Shown piece after piece: positions 55,199 through 56,791 of a stretch of DNA of 56,791 bases. Position numbers and translations under genes: made by a program. Numbering within the stretch: the stretch's first letter is position 1; each line of letters begins with the position of its first letter. The notes below the pieces were generated by a model that made no database searches, was not told the DNA's origin, and worked only from the letters and a program-made list of their open reading frames with translations. Source of the stretch: Gammaproteobacteria bacterium (GTDB lineage Bacteria > Pseudomonadota > Gammaproteobacteria > Steroidobacterales > Woeseiaceae); the NCBI GenBank assembly GCA_013151645.1, contig JAADHU010000061.1:4481-61271 (forward strand). Direction: 5' to 3'.

Positions 55199-56614
55199 AT
55201 GAACCGAGTAGTTGTACTGGTTGGCTTGCTGATCTCAAGTGCTGTCGCGCATGGACATCATTCCTTTGCGGCGGAATTCGACAGCGAAAGGCAAGTGACC
55301 GTGACCGGTACCGTGTCAGAGGTGCGTTACCGGAATCCTCACGTTCAGTATTTCATTGAGGTTGCTGCAAACGGTGACACGAGCCGCTGGATTATTGCCG
55401 CGCACAGTCTGATCGTTATGCGCCGTAATGGTGTAACGGCCGCAACTGTTGCAGTCGGCGACGAGATTACTGCCAGCGGATACGGGGGCCGCAATGGCAC
55501 TCAGAAAGTTTATCTGGAAACCATGGATACGCCGGATGGGACACACTACGAAATGTACGGCGAGGCCGTTCGTCGCGCCGGTAACACAACCGCCAAAACG
55601 ACGGTAAGCGATCCGAATTCCTCGCTGTTCGATCAACTGATCGGCCATTGGGCTTTCGATGTTGATAAGGAAATGCCCGGCGCTCCGCTGCATCTTCAGT
55701 TTGAGCAGGACGGCGACAACCTCAAGGCAATTCTGGACGAAGAGGTGATTGACGTAGTGGTCGGCAAGGATTCTTTCAGCCTGGTTTTAAATCGAGAAAA
55801 TCTTGCCCAGTTTCCCGCCAAACTGCAGTTGACCGGAACGATTTCCGACGGTGCGATTAAAGGGGATATCGAGATGACGGTCGGCTTCAGCAACTACGCC
55901 GAACTGGATGCCGAATCGTTTTCAGCAACTCGAACGAGCGCACAGTTTTGGGAACCGAAACCACCGGCGCCAATCGCGCCCGTCGATTTCACCGGCGTCT
56001 GGAAACGCGCCATCGTACTGGGCCCGATCGGGCGCACCAATCCGCACTTGAATGCGGCCGGCAAGGCACGACACGAAGAATTCCAAAAGGGTGCTTACGA
56101 TCCGTTGCTGCGTTGTATGTCTGCGGGACCCATGCGCCGGCAGGCACGGCGCGGAAACATGGAAATTCTGGCGACGACGAACCGTTTGACGGTCCTGTAT
56201 GCCAACAGCAACAGCGTAAGACGGATATGGTTCGACAGAAAAGAACATACCGCCAATCGGGAACACGATGAAATGGGCGAATCGATCGCTTCCTGGGACG
56301 GATCGACGCTGGTGATCGATACACGCAACCTTTCTGCATCGGTATTAACGCAAAAAATCGAGCCGATTTCGAGCAATGCCAGGATCGTGGAACGGCTTTG
56401 GCTGGATGACGCCGGCGACCTGCTCATGGAGGCAACATTGCACGACCCGACCTACTATGACCGACCCGTCGTCAAACGACTCAAATGGAGCCGCGCCGAT
56501 GATACGGAAATGCAATTCCCAACTTGCGATCCCGACGCTTTCTACCGATCTCTGGAATTTGACGGTGTGTTCGACAGCTACTATGAAAATCAACCGAACA
56601 TGGACGAGCAGTAG
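55199..56614 (+). CDS. Exported DUF6152 fusion protein
   Basis: A 471-residue protein of unknown function. A signal peptide (MNRVVVLVGLLISSAVAHG) is followed by a DUF6152 domain (residues about 20-115: HHSFAAEFDSERQVTVTGTVSEVRYRNPH, ASGYGGRNGTQKVYLETM). A middle beta-rich part (about 140-245) comes next. The C-terminal half (about 260-460: DFTGVWKR, DPLLRCMSAGPMRR, EILATTNRLTVLY, RRIWFDRKEH, GESIASWDGSTLVIDTRNL, DPTYYDRPVV) matches a frequent exported domain of environmental proteobacteria. The domain names are by likeness. No enzymatic motif is visible. The last 177 nt of the window hold nothing recognised. Confidence 0.75.
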   Translation: MNRVVVLVGLLISSAVAHGHHSFAAEFDSERQVTVTGTVSEVRYRNPHVQYFIEVAANGDTSRWIIAAHSLIVMRRNGVTAATVAVGDEITASGYGGRNGTQKVYLETMDTPDGTHYEMYGEAVRRAGNTTAKTTVSDPNSSLFDQLIGHWAFDVDKEMPGAPLHLQFEQDGDNLKAILDEEVIDVVVGKDSFSLVLNRENLAQFPAKLQLTGTISDGAIKGDIEMTVGFSNYAELDAESFSATRTSAQFWEPKPPAPIAPVDFTGVWKRAIVLGPIGRTNPHLNAAGKARHEEFQKGAYDPLLRCMSAGPMRRQARRGNMEILATTNRLTVLYANSNSVRRIWFDRKEHTANREHDEMGESIASWDGSTLVIDTRNLSASVLTQKIEPISSNARIVERLWLDDAGDLLMEATLHDPTYYDRPVVKRLKWSRADDTEMQFPTCDPDAFYRSLEFDGVFDSYYENQPNMDEQ

Positions 56615-56791
56615 GCAAGAAAGCACAACGATCGATTTGTGAGCGGATTTGCTGGCTGCAATACAGGCCGTTCCTGCGCTCGTCTCGCGAATCAGGACTG
56701 GTCCGCATGGACGCAGATTGGCGCTCTATACGGACATCACGGGTATGCGCTGACTTATCCTCTCGCTGAGCTGTAATGGCAAATTCCGGGA

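Overview
The window reads as chromosome of a free-living, probably marine, gammaproteobacterium. Gene order matches the conserved gammaproteobacterial blocks ihfB-rpsA-cmk-aroA-pheA-serC-gyrA, yciK/mupP/ubiG, rluB-scpB-scpA-yciO-yciB-yciI, ligA-zipA-smc and pnp-rpsO-truB-rbfA-infB-nusA-rimP. Protein style (DUF6152 fusion, DUF6502 proteins, phytanoyl-CoA dioxygenase, M28 peptidase) suggests something near Woeseiaceae/Chromatiales; the genus is an inference.

Layout. 1-5.9 kb: 3' end of tamB, a methyltransferase, galU, a helix-hairpin-helix protein, lapB-lapA and ihfB (envelope and LPS control). 5.9-15.9 kb, minus strand: rpsA, cmk, aroA, pheA, serA, serC, gyrA (translation, aromatic and serine synthesis, topology). 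16.2-21.1 kb, plus strand: amidohydrolase, ubiG, mupP-type phosphatase, rmuC, yciK. 21.1-24.4 kb, minus: rluB, scpB, scpA, yciO. 24.5-26.5 kb, plus: yciB, yciI-like, bolA, parvulin, closed by a strong terminator. 26.5-29.9 kb is the accessory-looking section: a predicted CRP-dependent orphan small RNA, a secreted protein with eight tandem octapeptides plus DUF5666-like folds, and two DUF6502 paralogues in visibly AT-richer DNA whose promoters share a 16-nt box. 29.9-36.1 kb, minus: ligA, zipA, smc. 36.4-40.1 kb, plus: a two-cysteine DksA with a histone-like tail, gluQRS, phaR, a second orphan RNA candidate and a YheT-type hydrolase. 40.2-46.2 kb: dioxygenase, M28 peptidase, cysteine-rich hypothetical, TetR regulator, Cache-HAMP protein without a kinase, small hypothetical. 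46.3-54.8 kb, minus: pnp to rimP. 55.2-56.6 kb, plus: exported DUF6152 fusion.

How the parts relate. Smc, ScpA and ScpB (condensin), GyrA, IHF-beta and LigA all act on chromosome structure. The rimP-nusA-infB-rbfA-truB-rpsO-pnp block couples transcription, ribosome maturation and RNA decay. LapA/LapB, TamB, GalU, MupP, YciB and ZipA serve the envelope and division. The most unusual items are the DUF6502/repeat-protein locus, the CRP-site orphan RNA at 26.6 kb, the phaR-hydrolase RNA at 38.9 kb, and what looks like a decayed initiator tRNA gene at the usual metY position upstream of rimP. No computation was run; promoter, RNA and relic calls rest on reading the sequence by eye.
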